A program made the translations under genes and the position numbers. From contig CAJMRA010000104.1 of NCBI GenBank assembly GCA_905215675.1, forward strand, positions 1 through 7,958: a stretch of DNA of 7,958 nt, in the 5' to 3' direction. This DNA comes from an uncultured bacterium (lineage in GTDB: Bacteria; Desulfobacterota; Desulfovibrionia; Desulfovibrionales; Desulfovibrionaceae). Below are positions 1 to 5,453 of this stretch, in pieces. The first letter of the stretch is position 1; every line of letters begins with the position of its first letter. A model generated the notes under the pieces. That model had not been told where the DNA came from and did no database searches. It worked only from the letters and a program-made list of their open reading frames with translations.

Positions 1-11
1 GGAAGGGGGGC

Positions 12-66
12 CTGGGGGGAAGGAAACACACTTGTGCGCTAGCCAAGGGGGTTTCCTTCCCCCCAG
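12..66. repeat. 16 bp perfect inverted repeat downstream of nifS
   Basis: Bases 12-27 (CTGGGGGGAAGGAAAC) are the exact reverse complement of 51-66, separated by a 23-base loop. The repeat lies 26 bases beyond the nifS stop codon, so as RNA it would be a very stable stem at the 3' end of the metA-iscR-nifU-nifS transcript. There is no T-run after the stem on either strand: in the nifS direction the next bases are GCCCCCC, and the run of Ts lies before the stem. It is therefore not a textbook intrinsic terminator. It may be a 3' stabilising hairpin, a rho-assisted end, or part of a repeat or gene beyond the window. Confidence 0.6.
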
Positions 67-91
67 AAAAACGTTTTCGTGTTAATACGCT

Positions 92-1246
92 CTAATCCTT
101 GAACGGAGAAAGGGCGCGCAACGTCCTGATCACATCGGGCATATGAGCCACCACAAAATCGACTTCCTCTTCCGTGGTGTAGCGGGAAAGCGAAAGCCGA
201 ACCGAGCCGTGCGCGTAGTTGAAGGGCACGCCCATGGCGCGCAGGACGTGAGACGGTTCAAGGCTGCCGGACGTGCAGGCCGAGCCGGAGCTGGCGCAGA
301 TGCCGAGGCGGTCGAGCATCAGCAGGATGGCCTCGCCTTCCACATTCTTGAACGCGATGTTGCTCGTATTGGGCAAACGGTTTTCCACGTCGCCGTTGAC
401 CATGCAGTCGGGAATGGCCTTGAGCAGACCGGATTCCAGCCGGTCGCGCAGACGGGCCACGTCGCGCCGTTCGGCGTCCATATTGGCCGCAGCCAGACGG
501 GCAGCTTCTCCCATGCCCACGATATAGGGCACGTTTTCGGTACCGGCGCGGCGACCGCGCTCCTGATGGCCGCCCCGCAGGAAGGGACGGAAACGCACGC
601 CCTTGCGGATGTACAGCACGCCGATTCCCTTGGGGGCATGCAGCTTGTGCCCGGACAGGGACAGCATGTCGATGGCCGTTTCGGAAAGCCGGAAGGGAAC
701 CTTGCCCACGGCCTGCACGGCGTCGGTATGGAACAGCACGCCCTTTTCCCGCGCCATTTCCGCCATGCGCGTCACGGGATAGATGTTGCCCACCTCGTTG
801 TTGGCCATCATGACGGACACAAGGGCCGTATCCTCGCTCAGGGCCGCGGCGTACTCGTCCAGATCAAGCCGCCCCTTCGCATCGACGCCGAGATAGGTCA
901 CATGATAGCCCTGCCGCTCCCAGTACTGACAGACGCTGAGAATGGCGGGATGCTCCACGCGCGTAGTGATGATGCGCCGCTTTTCCGGCTGGGTCTGCAA
1001 GGCGCTCCACACGGCGGTATTGTCGCTTTCGGAACCGCAGGACGTAAAGAGGATTTCGTCGGGCTGCGCCCCCAGCAGGGAGGCCATCTTTTCCCGGGCG
1101 TCCTCAATGGCCCGCCCCACCTGTCCGCCGAAGGTGTGCATGCTGGACGGATTGCCGTACAGATCCGTCAGGTAGGGAAGCATGGCCTCGCGGACTTCGG
1201 GAGCGACGGCCGTTGTGGCGTTGTTGTCAAGATAAATGGTTTTCAT
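92..1246 (-). CDS. nifS: Cysteine desulfurase NifS (class V aminotransferase fold)
   Basis: PLP-dependent enzyme that converts L-cysteine to alanine and leaves a persulfide on its own cysteine, which is passed to the NifU scaffold in the cytoplasm. The 384-residue product matches the usual NifS/IscS length. Visible landmarks are the N-terminal YLDNNATT motif (5-12), VEHP with the cofactor-stacking His99, HTDAVQ (Asp175), SLSGHK with the Schiff-base Lys201, and the mobile-loop catalytic Cys324 in SSGSACTSG. Lys201 and Cys324 are each one residue off Lys202 and Cys325 of Azotobacter NifS, and the short GSACTSG loop is that of the NifS/IscS group rather than SufS. The start is supported by a strong ribosome site (GAGGAGG, 1254-1260) 7 bases before the ATG. 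This site lies in the last codons of nifU, and the nifU stop is only 2 bases away, so translational coupling is likely. No nitrogenase genes are in view, so general Fe-S assembly is the probable role. Confidence 0.97.
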   Translation of the reverse strand: MKTIYLDNNATTAVAPEVREAMLPYLTDLYGNPSSMHTFGGQVGRAIEDAREKMASLLGAQPDEILFTSCGSESDNTAVWSALQTQPEKRRIITTRVEHPAILSVCQYWERQGYHVTYLGVDAKGRLDLDEYAAALSEDTALVSVMMANNEVGNIYPVTRMAEMAREKGVLFHTDAVQAVGKVPFRLSETAIDMLSLSGHKLHAPKGIGVLYIRKGVRFRPFLRGGHQERGRRAGTENVPYIVGMGEAARLAAANMDAERRDVARLRDRLESGLLKAIPDCMVNGDVENRLPNTSNIAFKNVEGEAILLMLDRLGICASSGSACTSGSLEPSHVLRAMGVPFNYAHGSVRLSLSRYTTEEEVDFVVAHMPDVIRTLRALSPFKD

Positions 1247-1248
1247 GA

Positions 1249-2085
1249 CTAGGCCTCCTCGACGATCAGATCAGGCTCCACATGTTCGCGCAACAGGCGC
1301 TGCACCAGATCATGCAGCGTCACGGCGCTGGCGCGGCACTGGGCGCACCGTCCGCCGAGACTGACGATGACGCGCTTGCCGTCCACATCCACCAGCTCTA
1401 TGCTTCCGCCGTCGGCTTCCAGCTGCGGCCGGATGTCCTCGTCAATGGTCTTCATGATCAGCTTCATACGCTGCACGTTGGTCAGACGGGGCCGGGGCTT
1501 GAGTTCCGTCAGGGGCTGCTGGCGGAGTTCCGCGGCAAGAATTTCCGCAATCTGATCCTTGCAGTCGCCGCAGGCGCCGCCCGCCTTGGTGTAGTTGGTC
1601 ACTTCCTCCACGGTCTTGAGCCCGTTCTCCCGGATGGCGCGGATAATCTGGGCGTCGGTAACGCCGAAGCACTTGCAGATCAGCTTGCCTTCCTCGTGGG
1701 CATGCGGCACGGGCGGTTCGCCCTTCCATTGCCGGATGGCCGCTTCCAGCGCTTCCTGCCCCATGACGGAGCAGTGCATCTTTTCCTTGGGCAGGCCGCC
1801 GAGCGCCTCGGCAATGTCGCGGTTGGTGATCTTGAGCGCTTCGTCCACGCTCTTGCCGAGAATCATGTCCGTCAATACGGAACTGGATGCAATGGCGCTG
1901 GCGCAACCGAAGGTCTCAAAGCCGGCCTTCTCGATGATGCCGTCCCCGGAAATCCTCAGGTACAGCTTGAGCGCGTCGCCACAGGCAAGGCTGCCGACTT
2001 CGCCCACGGCATTGGCGTCATCAAGGGGACCCGCATTGTGCGGATGAAGAAAATGATCGTGAACAGCGTCAGTGTAGTTCCACAT
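1249..2085 (-). CDS. nifU: NifU, three-domain Fe-S cluster assembly scaffold
   Basis: Scaffold on which Fe-S clusters are built from NifS-delivered sulfur and then passed to apoproteins. The 278 residues hold three domains. The IscU-like domain (about 1-125) has cluster ligands Cys35 (ACGD), Cys61 and Cys105. The BFD-like [2Fe-2S] domain (about 133-185) has Cys137, Cys139, Cys172 and Cys175, the same numbers as in Azotobacter NifU. The Nfu-type C-terminal domain (about 205-275) has the CxxC pair Cys247/Cys250. All nine expected cysteines are present, so the protein looks fully functional. It is shorter than Azotobacter NifU (about 312 residues), mainly in the linker before the Nfu domain. An AGGAG (2092-2096) that overlaps the iscR stop codon sits 6 bases before the ATG. 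The gene lies between iscR and nifS in one operon. Confidence 0.97.
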   Translation of the reverse strand: MWNYTDAVHDHFLHPHNAGPLDDANAVGEVGSLACGDALKLYLRISGDGIIEKAGFETFGCASAIASSSVLTDMILGKSVDEALKITNRDIAEALGGLPKEKMHCSVMGQEALEAAIRQWKGEPPVPHAHEEGKLICKCFGVTDAQIIRAIRENGLKTVEEVTNYTKAGGACGDCKDQIAEILAAELRQQPLTELKPRPRLTNVQRMKLIMKTIDEDIRPQLEADGGSIELVDVDGKRVIVSLGGRCAQCRASAVTLHDLVQRLLREHVEPDLIVEEA

Positions 2086-2094
2086 GATGATCTC

Positions 2095-2511
2095 CTAATG
2101 CGGACAGAGCTTCTCCGCCGCTATGATGTCCGCCAGCGTCTGCGAGCGCAGAAAGCCGCGGATATGTTCGTCAAGCTGCCTCCAGAAACTGCGGGTGACG
2201 CATTGATCGGCTCTTCGGCACTGATCCCGCGTCAGGCAGGCCACGGGAGAAATCTCCCCTTCCAGATGCAGAAATATGTCTTCCATGGAAATTTCGTCAG
2301 GACGTCTGGCCAGCGCATAACCGCCTCCCGCGCCGCGCACGGCACGCAGGATTCCCAGCGGCTTGAGCGCCCGGACTATCTGCTCCAGATAGCCGGGAGA
2401 AATATTTTCCTCATGCGCCACCTGTCCGAGCTGAAGCAGCTCGCCTTCCGGCTGGGCCGCCAGACGGATCAGAAAACGCAGGCCATAGCGCGTCCGTGTG
2501 GAAAACTTCAT
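2095..2511 (-). CDS. iscR: Rrf2-family transcriptional regulator, IscR-like
   Basis: A 138-residue DNA-binding regulator of the Rrf2 family, expected to sense Fe-S status and control the operon it sits in. An N-terminal winged helix (about 1-70) ends in the wing motif VRGAGGGYALAR (58-69). Three cluster-ligand cysteines, Cys92, Cys98 and Cys104, fall at exactly the E. coli IscR numbers. Glu43, which tunes site preference in E. coli IscR, is also kept. The fourth E. coli ligand, His107, is Arg here (CVTRSFW), so the fourth ligand must differ. The C-terminal tail after the cluster is short compared with E. coli IscR (162 residues). The ATG overlaps the metA stop as ATGA, a sign of coupled translation. 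Placement directly before nifU-nifS supports an iscR role, though another Rrf2 function such as sulfur or cysteine sensing cannot be excluded. Confidence 0.9.
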   Translation of the reverse strand: MKFSTRTRYGLRFLIRLAAQPEGELLQLGQVAHEENISPGYLEQIVRALKPLGILRAVRGAGGGYALARRPDEISMEDIFLHLEGEISPVACLTRDQCRRADQCVTRSFWRQLDEHIRGFLRSQTLADIIAAEKLCPH

Positions 2512-3443
2512 TCCCGCCCCCGTAACGCCCCGTCGCCCCGCAAGTCAAAGGGCGTCTCCTGATAGACATAGTAGTTGAGCCAGTTGCTGTAAAACAGATG
2601 CGCGTGAGCGCGCCAGGTCATGGGCGGGATGTTCTCGGGATTCCCGTCCGGGTAATAATGGCGCGGCACCTCGGGATTGAGGCCGCGCCCCAGATCCCGC
2701 CGGTATTCGGCATCCAGCGTTCCCCGATCATACTCGAGATGCCCCGTCATGAAGACCTGCGAATGATCAAGGCTTTCCACCACGGCCAGCCCCGCCTCGT
2801 CCGACTCGGCAAGAATCCGCAGATTCTCCACGCCTTCCACATCGATGCGACGCACCTCCGTATTCCGGGAATGCGGGGCAAGGAATTCATCGTCGAATCC
2901 CCGGAACAACGGACACGAGGGCACCAGCGAATGATGCGCATACACGCCGGAGAGCTTCTGCGGCAGCGCATGCTTGCGGATGCCGTAGAAATGGTAGAGC
3001 GCCGCCTGCGCCGCCCAGCAGATATACAGGGTGGAAAAGGCTCTTTCGTTGGCATACGCCATGATACGCAGCAGCTCCTCCCAGTAGTCCACCTCCTCGA
3101 AAGGCAGATGCTCCACCGGCGCCCCCGTCACGATCATGCCGTCAAATCGCCGATGCCGAATCTCGTCGAACGTCTTGTAAAAACGCTCAAGATGCTGCAC
3201 GGGCGTATTCTTGGACTGATGCTCGGCCGTACGCAAAAGAGTGATGTTGACCTGAAGCGCCGTATTGCCCAGCAGGCGAAGCAGCTGCGTCTCGGTGGCG
3301 ATCTTGGTCGGCATCAGGTTGACGATGGCAATCTCCAGCGGGCGAATGTCCTGACGCGTGGCGCGATCTTCGGTCATGACGAAGATGCTTTCGCTTTCAA
3401 GGGCGGCGCGGGCAGGGAGATCGGCGGGAATCTGTATGGGCAT
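2508..3443 (-). CDS. metA: Homoserine O-acyltransferase MetA (predicted acetyl-CoA type)
   Basis: Acylates the hydroxyl of L-homoserine, the first committed step of methionine synthesis, in the cytoplasm. The start used here is the ATG at 3443-3441. It has GAGGTG (3450-3455) 6 bases upstream, gives an N terminus MPIQIPADLPA like E. coli MetA, and places every catalytic residue at its standard number: nucleophile Cys142 (YICWAAQAAL), His235 and Glu237 (GHLEYD). A GTG at 3452 in the same frame would overlap the ribosome site and is rejected. The length from the ATG is 311 residues, against 309 in E. coli. Residue 111 is Glu (TGAPVE) and not Gly as in E. coli. Published work on MetA substrate choice linked Glu111 to acetyl-CoA use, so homoserine O-acetyltransferase activity is predicted despite the usual succinyltransferase annotation. 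It is the first gene of the operon and overlaps iscR by 4 bases. Confidence 0.95.
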   Translation of the reverse strand: MPIQIPADLPARAALESESIFVMTEDRATRQDIRPLEIAIVNLMPTKIATETQLLRLLGNTALQVNITLLRTAEHQSKNTPVQHLERFYKTFDEIRHRRFDGMIVTGAPVEHLPFEEVDYWEELLRIMAYANERAFSTLYICWAAQAALYHFYGIRKHALPQKLSGVYAHHSLVPSCPLFRGFDDEFLAPHSRNTEVRRIDVEGVENLRILAESDEAGLAVVESLDHSQVFMTGHLEYDRGTLDAEYRRDLGRGLNPEVPRHYYPDGNPENIPPMTWRAHAHLFYSNWLNYYVYQETPFDLRGDGALRGRE

Positions 3444-3480
3444 GAATGTCACCTCGGCGCGGAAGCGCGTATTCGTAGCT

Positions 3481-3505
3481 AAAACATAGTATTTTACTAT
3501 GTTTT
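3481..3505. promoter_or_regulatory. AT-rich palindromic operator candidate upstream of metA
   Basis: AAAACATAGTA (3481-3491) and TACTATGTTTT (3495-3505) are perfect reverse complements around a 3-base TTT centre. The element is strikingly AT-rich in GC-rich surroundings. It fills the whole spacer and the -10 of the predicted metA promoter, the classic position for a repressor site. The binding protein is unknown. Candidates are the IscR-like product of the same operon (autoregulation) or a methionine-pathway repressor. The stem lies between the ferredoxin-like gene and metA, so it could also act as a weak terminator for the upstream gene. Confidence 0.65.
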
Positions 3506-3510
3506 GTCAA
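3483..3510 (-). promoter_or_regulatory. Sigma-70-type promoter for the metA-iscR-nifU-nifS operon
   Basis: On the minus strand a perfect -35 TTGACA (3510-3505) is followed after 16 bases by TATGTT (3488-3483), four of six matches to TATAAT. Transcription would begin near 3475, giving a leader of only about 32 bases before the metA ATG. That is too short for a SAM riboswitch, and none is visible. The -35 begins 10 bases after the stop codon of the upstream ferredoxin-like gene. Confidence 0.65.
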
Positions 3511-3520
3511 GGGAGAAAAA

Positions 3521-4225
3521 TTACCCCAGAGAAACAACGTGCGTCTGCGGGGTCAGATCCAGGCCCGCCTGCCGCACGGCGGCGCGCGCGAGATGCTCCA
3601 GACCGCCGCAGCAGGGTACGCTCATGCGCAGAACCGTCAGGCTGCGCGGCGGCGCATCGGCATGCCCGCGCAAGATGGCCGTCAGGCGATCCAGATAGTC
3701 GTTGTTGCCGTTGTCGAGCTTCGGACAGGCAATGATGAGCGCCCGGCCGCGCAGCCACCGGGCATGCAGGTCCGGCAGCACAAAGCCCGCGCAGTGCGCC
3801 GCCAGCAGGATATCCGCATGGCGCAGGAACGGCGCCGCGGGCGGCACCAGCCGCAACTGCAACGGCCAGGTCGCCGTCCGCGCGGGCACGGCGTCGGGCG
3901 TCTCCGTCGGCGCGTCCAGAGGCGTCAGCGACGCGAAACTGCGCGCCGCGCTCCCCGGACAGCCCTGCCCCGCATGGGAAGGCGTCCGCTGCGCGGCCTT
4001 GGCGGCCAGCGCCGCGGCCTCGTCAAATGCCGCGGCTTCCCGGGTGACAAGACGCAGGGCGTCCTGCGGGCAGTTCAGACAGGCTCCCAGCCCGTCGCAA
4101 TAGCTGTCGCTGATCAGCCGGGCCTTGCCGTCCACCACGGCAAGCGCGCCCTCCGCGCAATCCAGAACGCACTGCCCGCAGCCGTCGCAACGCTCTTCAT
4201 CAATATAAATAATGGGACGTTCCAT
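3521..4225 (-). CDS. Ferredoxin-like protein with N-terminal [4Fe-4S] domain and conserved Cys-rich C-terminal domain
   Basis: A soluble 234-residue protein with no signal peptide. The start at 4225 is chosen because AAGGAG (4233-4238) lies 7 bases upstream and the product begins right at the ferredoxin domain; an in-frame ATG at 4279 lacks such a site. Residues 1-60 are ferredoxin-like. The first cluster motif is complete (Cys13, Cys16, Cys19, Cys23). The second keeps only Cys43, Cys49 and Cys52: Leu46 replaces the second ligand, and the spacing before CP is one residue short. A low-complexity Ala-rich linker (about 64-118) leads to a C-terminal domain with WPLQL (120-124), Cys145, ACPKLD (Cys167) and VPCCGG (Cys205/Cys206). 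I recognise this layout from anaerobe iron-sulfur proteins often found beside hcp (hybrid cluster protein, called frdX-like in Desulfovibrio), but its biochemical role is not established. The HcpR-like site upstream fits a nitrosative-stress link. Confidence 0.85.
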   Translation of the reverse strand: MERPIIYIDEERCDGCGQCVLDCAEGALAVVDGKARLISDSYCDGLGACLNCPQDALRLVTREAAAFDEAAALAAKAAQRTPSHAGQGCPGSAARSFASLTPLDAPTETPDAVPARTATWPLQLRLVPPAAPFLRHADILLAAHCAGFVLPDLHARWLRGRALIIACPKLDNGNNDYLDRLTAILRGHADAPPRSLTVLRMSVPCCGGLEHLARAAVRQAGLDLTPQTHVVSLG

Positions 4226-4256
4226 ACCATGACTCCTTTGCCCTGAAGCATGTTCC

Positions 4257-4281
4257 GTTTGAAACGCTGTGCGCTTCAAAC
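4257..4281. repeat. Imperfect palindrome, left copy of a repeat pair
   Basis: GTTTGAAACGC (4257-4267) pairs with GCGCTTCAAAC (4271-4281) with one mismatch around a 3-base loop. Read on the minus strand, the stretch from about 4287 to 4244 resembles the plus strand at about 4526-4567, sharing the TTGAAGC, GCGTTTCAA and ATGCT blocks. It lies about 30 bases upstream of the ferredoxin-like start codon, so it would be in that gene's leader RNA. Confidence 0.6.
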
Positions 4282-4336
4282 CATACGGCCTGTCGTTATG
4301 CGGAAAAAGCCCTGTTCTTCCGCTCGCTTCGGGCCG

Positions 4337-4373
4337 GGCGGCGCTGTGTCGCCGCCTCGCGTTTTTCCTTTTT
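4337..4373 (+). terminator. GC hairpin followed by T-rich runs (possible terminator)
   Basis: GGCGGCG (4337-4343) pairs with CGCCGCC (4350-4356) around the loop CTGTGT. After TCGCG the plus strand reads TTTTTCCTTTTT. This looks like an intrinsic terminator for plus-strand transcription, but no plus-strand gene is known upstream. On the minus strand the stem is followed by CGGCCCG and has no T-run nearby. The T-rich bases also pair with GGAAAAA at 4302-4308, so the stem could instead be part of a larger structured leader RNA. Confidence 0.35.
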
Positions 4374-4443
4374 CAAAGGCAAAACGCCCTATGTCGATAG
4401 ATGGTCTTCTTTTCCCTGCCTACGGCAGAGAGGGCGACAAATC

Positions 4444-4459
4444 TGTGACAACGATCACA
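4444..4459. promoter_or_regulatory. CRP/FNR-family operator, HcpR-like (TGTGA-N6-TCACA)
   Basis: TGTGA (4444-4448), six bases CAACGA, then TCACA (4455-4459) is a perfect match to the core palindrome of CRP-family regulators. In Desulfovibrio this motif (TTGTGA-N6-TCACAA) has been assigned by comparative genomics to HcpR, which controls hcp and nitrosative-stress genes, including a linked ferredoxin-like gene. The outer base fits on the right side (TCACAA) and not on the left (CTGTGA). The site is about 220 bases upstream of the ferredoxin-like start codon, the only gene that reads away from it. The regulator itself is not in the window. Confidence 0.6.
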
Positions 4460-4520
4460 AAAAACGGCATATCGACGCGGCGCTGTTCGGGCGTCTGCGC
4501 CCGTTCCGCGCCAGGAGAGT

Positions 4521-4559
4521 ATTTTCAGGTTGAAGCACAACGCGTTTCAACCTGAAAAT
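4521..4559. repeat. 14 bp perfect inverted repeat, right copy of a repeat pair
   Basis: ATTTTCAGGTTGAA (4521-4534) and TTCAACCTGAAAAT (4546-4559) are exact reverse complements around an 11-base loop. The element lies 20 bases past the stop codon of the gph-like gene. The outer arms carry Ts on the 5' side and As on the 3' side in both reading directions, the opposite of an intrinsic terminator. It resembles the palindrome at 4257-4281 in inverted orientation, which suggests a dispersed intergenic repeat family. Confidence 0.7.
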
Positions 4560-4579
4560 GCTCCGGCCCCCAGGAAATC

Positions 4580-5257
4580 TCATTTCCCGGACGGCAGGCG
4601 TCCCTCGGCCAGCAACAGGGCGTCTTCCGCGCGATGCAGCACGCAGGCCGCGCCGGCGGCGACGACTTCCTCCTCGCCCCGGAAGCCCCAGGAAACGCCC
4701 ACGGGCGTCATGCCTGCCGCCAGCGCCGTACGCATGTCCACGTCGCTGTCGCCGACATAGAAGCATTCATCGGGCCGCACATTCATCTCGCGCAGCATGG
4801 CCAGCGCTCCGGCCGGGTCCGGTTTGAGCGGCATATCCGCCCTGCCGCCGCATATCCGGGCAAAGGGAATCGTGGGAAACTGACGAGAGATGACGGCCTG
4901 CGTCATTTCATCAGGCTTGTTGGACAGGACGGCCAGCACAAATCCCCTGCGGGCCAGTTCCGCCAGCGTCTCCCGCATGCCGGGATACGGCTTCGTCGCC
5001 TCATGCAGATGCGCGGCATACATGCCGCGCCCCTCCTCCACCAGCCGTTCCAGCGCCCGCGCATCCAGCGTTTCCAGCGCGGCTTCCGGCACGGCCCGCC
5101 GGATCAGGGTCGAAAAGCCGTTCCCCACCATGCGGCGATAGGCCGCCACAGGATGCCCGGGCCAGCCGTGCGCCTCAAGCAAAAGATTGCAGCCGGCGGC
5201 TATGTCGGCCAGCGTATCCAGCAACGTTCCATCCACATCAAACATAAAGGCTTTCAT
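4580..5257 (-). CDS. gph: HAD-family hydrolase, phosphoglycolate phosphatase-like
   Basis: A 225-residue cytoplasmic phosphatase of the haloacid dehalogenase superfamily, the usual length for Gph. Motif I is DVDGTLLDT with nucleophile Asp7 and acid/base Asp9. Motif II is Ser112 in LSNK, motif III is Lys145 in LKPDP, and motif IV is GDSDVD with Asp170 and Asp174. All catalytic residues are intact. A small helical C1 cap lies between motifs I and II (about 15-85). The sequence is typical of 2-phosphoglycolate phosphatases, but HAD substrates cannot be assigned reliably from sequence; pyrophosphatase or other sugar phosphatase activity is possible. The ribosome site is weak: AAGGG about 7 bases and GGAG about 14 bases before the ATG. 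The gene is transcribed divergently from the carbamoyltransferase-like gene. Confidence 0.85.
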   Translation of the reverse strand: MKAFMFDVDGTLLDTLADIAAGCNLLLEAHGWPGHPVAAYRRMVGNGFSTLIRRAVPEAALETLDARALERLVEEGRGMYAAHLHEATKPYPGMRETLAELARRGFVLAVLSNKPDEMTQAVISRQFPTIPFARICGGRADMPLKPDPAGALAMLREMNVRPDECFYVGDSDVDMRTALAAGMTPVGVSWGFRGEEEVVAAGAACVLHRAEDALLLAEGRLPSGK

Positions 5258-5291
5258 GGCGCGCCCTTTCTCCGTGTCTTGCTTCGTCGGA

Positions 5292-5315
5292 GCAGGCCCG
5301 AAGGCCGGGTCCTGC
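5292..5315. other. Hairpin in the gph-like leader
   Basis: GCAGGCCCG (5292-5300) pairs with CGGGTCCTGC (5306-5315) through nine base pairs with one bulged T (5310) around a 5-base loop. It lies at the predicted 5' end of the gph-like transcript and could stabilise the RNA. No T-run follows, so it is not a clear attenuator. Confidence 0.4.
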
Positions 5316-5322
5316 GTGCGAA

Positions 5323-5351
5323 TCCATAACCCGTAACCGGTATTTTCTCAA
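5323..5351 (-). promoter_or_regulatory. Candidate promoter for the gph-like gene
   Basis: On the minus strand, TTGAGA (5351-5346, five of six matches) and TATGGA (5328-5323) are 17 bases apart. Transcription would start near 5316, giving a leader of about 59 bases that begins with the hairpin at 5292-5315. The -10 is weak, so this is only a candidate. Confidence 0.4.
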
Positions 5352-5367
5352 GCCCGACAGCCAAATC

Positions 5368-5396
5368 TGGACAGCTACTCTTGCGACTGCTACATA
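5368..5396 (+). promoter_or_regulatory. Candidate promoter for the carbamoyltransferase-like gene
   Basis: TGGACA (5368-5373, five of six matches to TTGACA) and TACATA (5391-5396) are 17 bases apart. Transcription would start near 5403, about 50 bases before the ATG. The -35 overlaps the second of two GACAGC direct repeats (5356-5361 and 5370-5375, 14 bases apart), which could be half-sites for a regulator. The -10 is weak. Confidence 0.4.
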
Positions 5397-5453
5397 AAAA
5401 ACAGGACGGCGCAAGCCTGCATGGATAAACATCGCGGTCTGAAGGAGGTTCCT

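Larger units (their letters stand above)
4226..4579. other. 354-base non-coding region with repeats, hairpins and an operator
   Basis: No convincing gene is present on either strand. The region holds two related palindromic repeats near its ends, a GC-rich hairpin at 4337-4356 followed by two T5 runs (4362-4366 and 4369-4373), a longer outer pairing of GGAAAAA (4302-4308) with TTTTTCC (4362-4368), a short hairpin at 4416-4428, a CRP/FNR-type site at 4444-4459, and a 6 bp perfect hairpin at 4488-4503. It must contain the 3' end of the gph-like transcript and the promoter of the ferredoxin-like gene. I could not place that promoter with confidence. Confidence 0.7.

Noticed and set aside
1282..2562. 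Long plus-strand open frame opposite nifU, iscR and the end of metA
   Set aside because: It is an antisense shadow of GC-rich coding DNA. The minus-strand proteins have complete family motifs, and the plus-strand product has no recognisable domain and unlikely composition.
3444..3480. Possible SAM or other riboswitch ahead of metA
   Set aside because: The predicted leader is only about 32 bases and shows no riboswitch-like helices; control by a protein at the palindrome is more likely.
4521..4559. Intrinsic terminator for the gph-like gene
   Set aside because: The stem is perfect, but no T-run follows it on either strand, and the terminal A and T tracts are on the wrong sides.
4257..4559. 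CRISPR-like repeats
   Set aside because: There are only two copies, in inverted orientation and not evenly spaced, with no spacer units and no cas genes.
4226..4579. tRNA or a small protein gene in the intergenic gap
   Set aside because: No cloverleaf pattern with a TTCGA-type arm was found, and short open frames there lack ribosome sites and family features.
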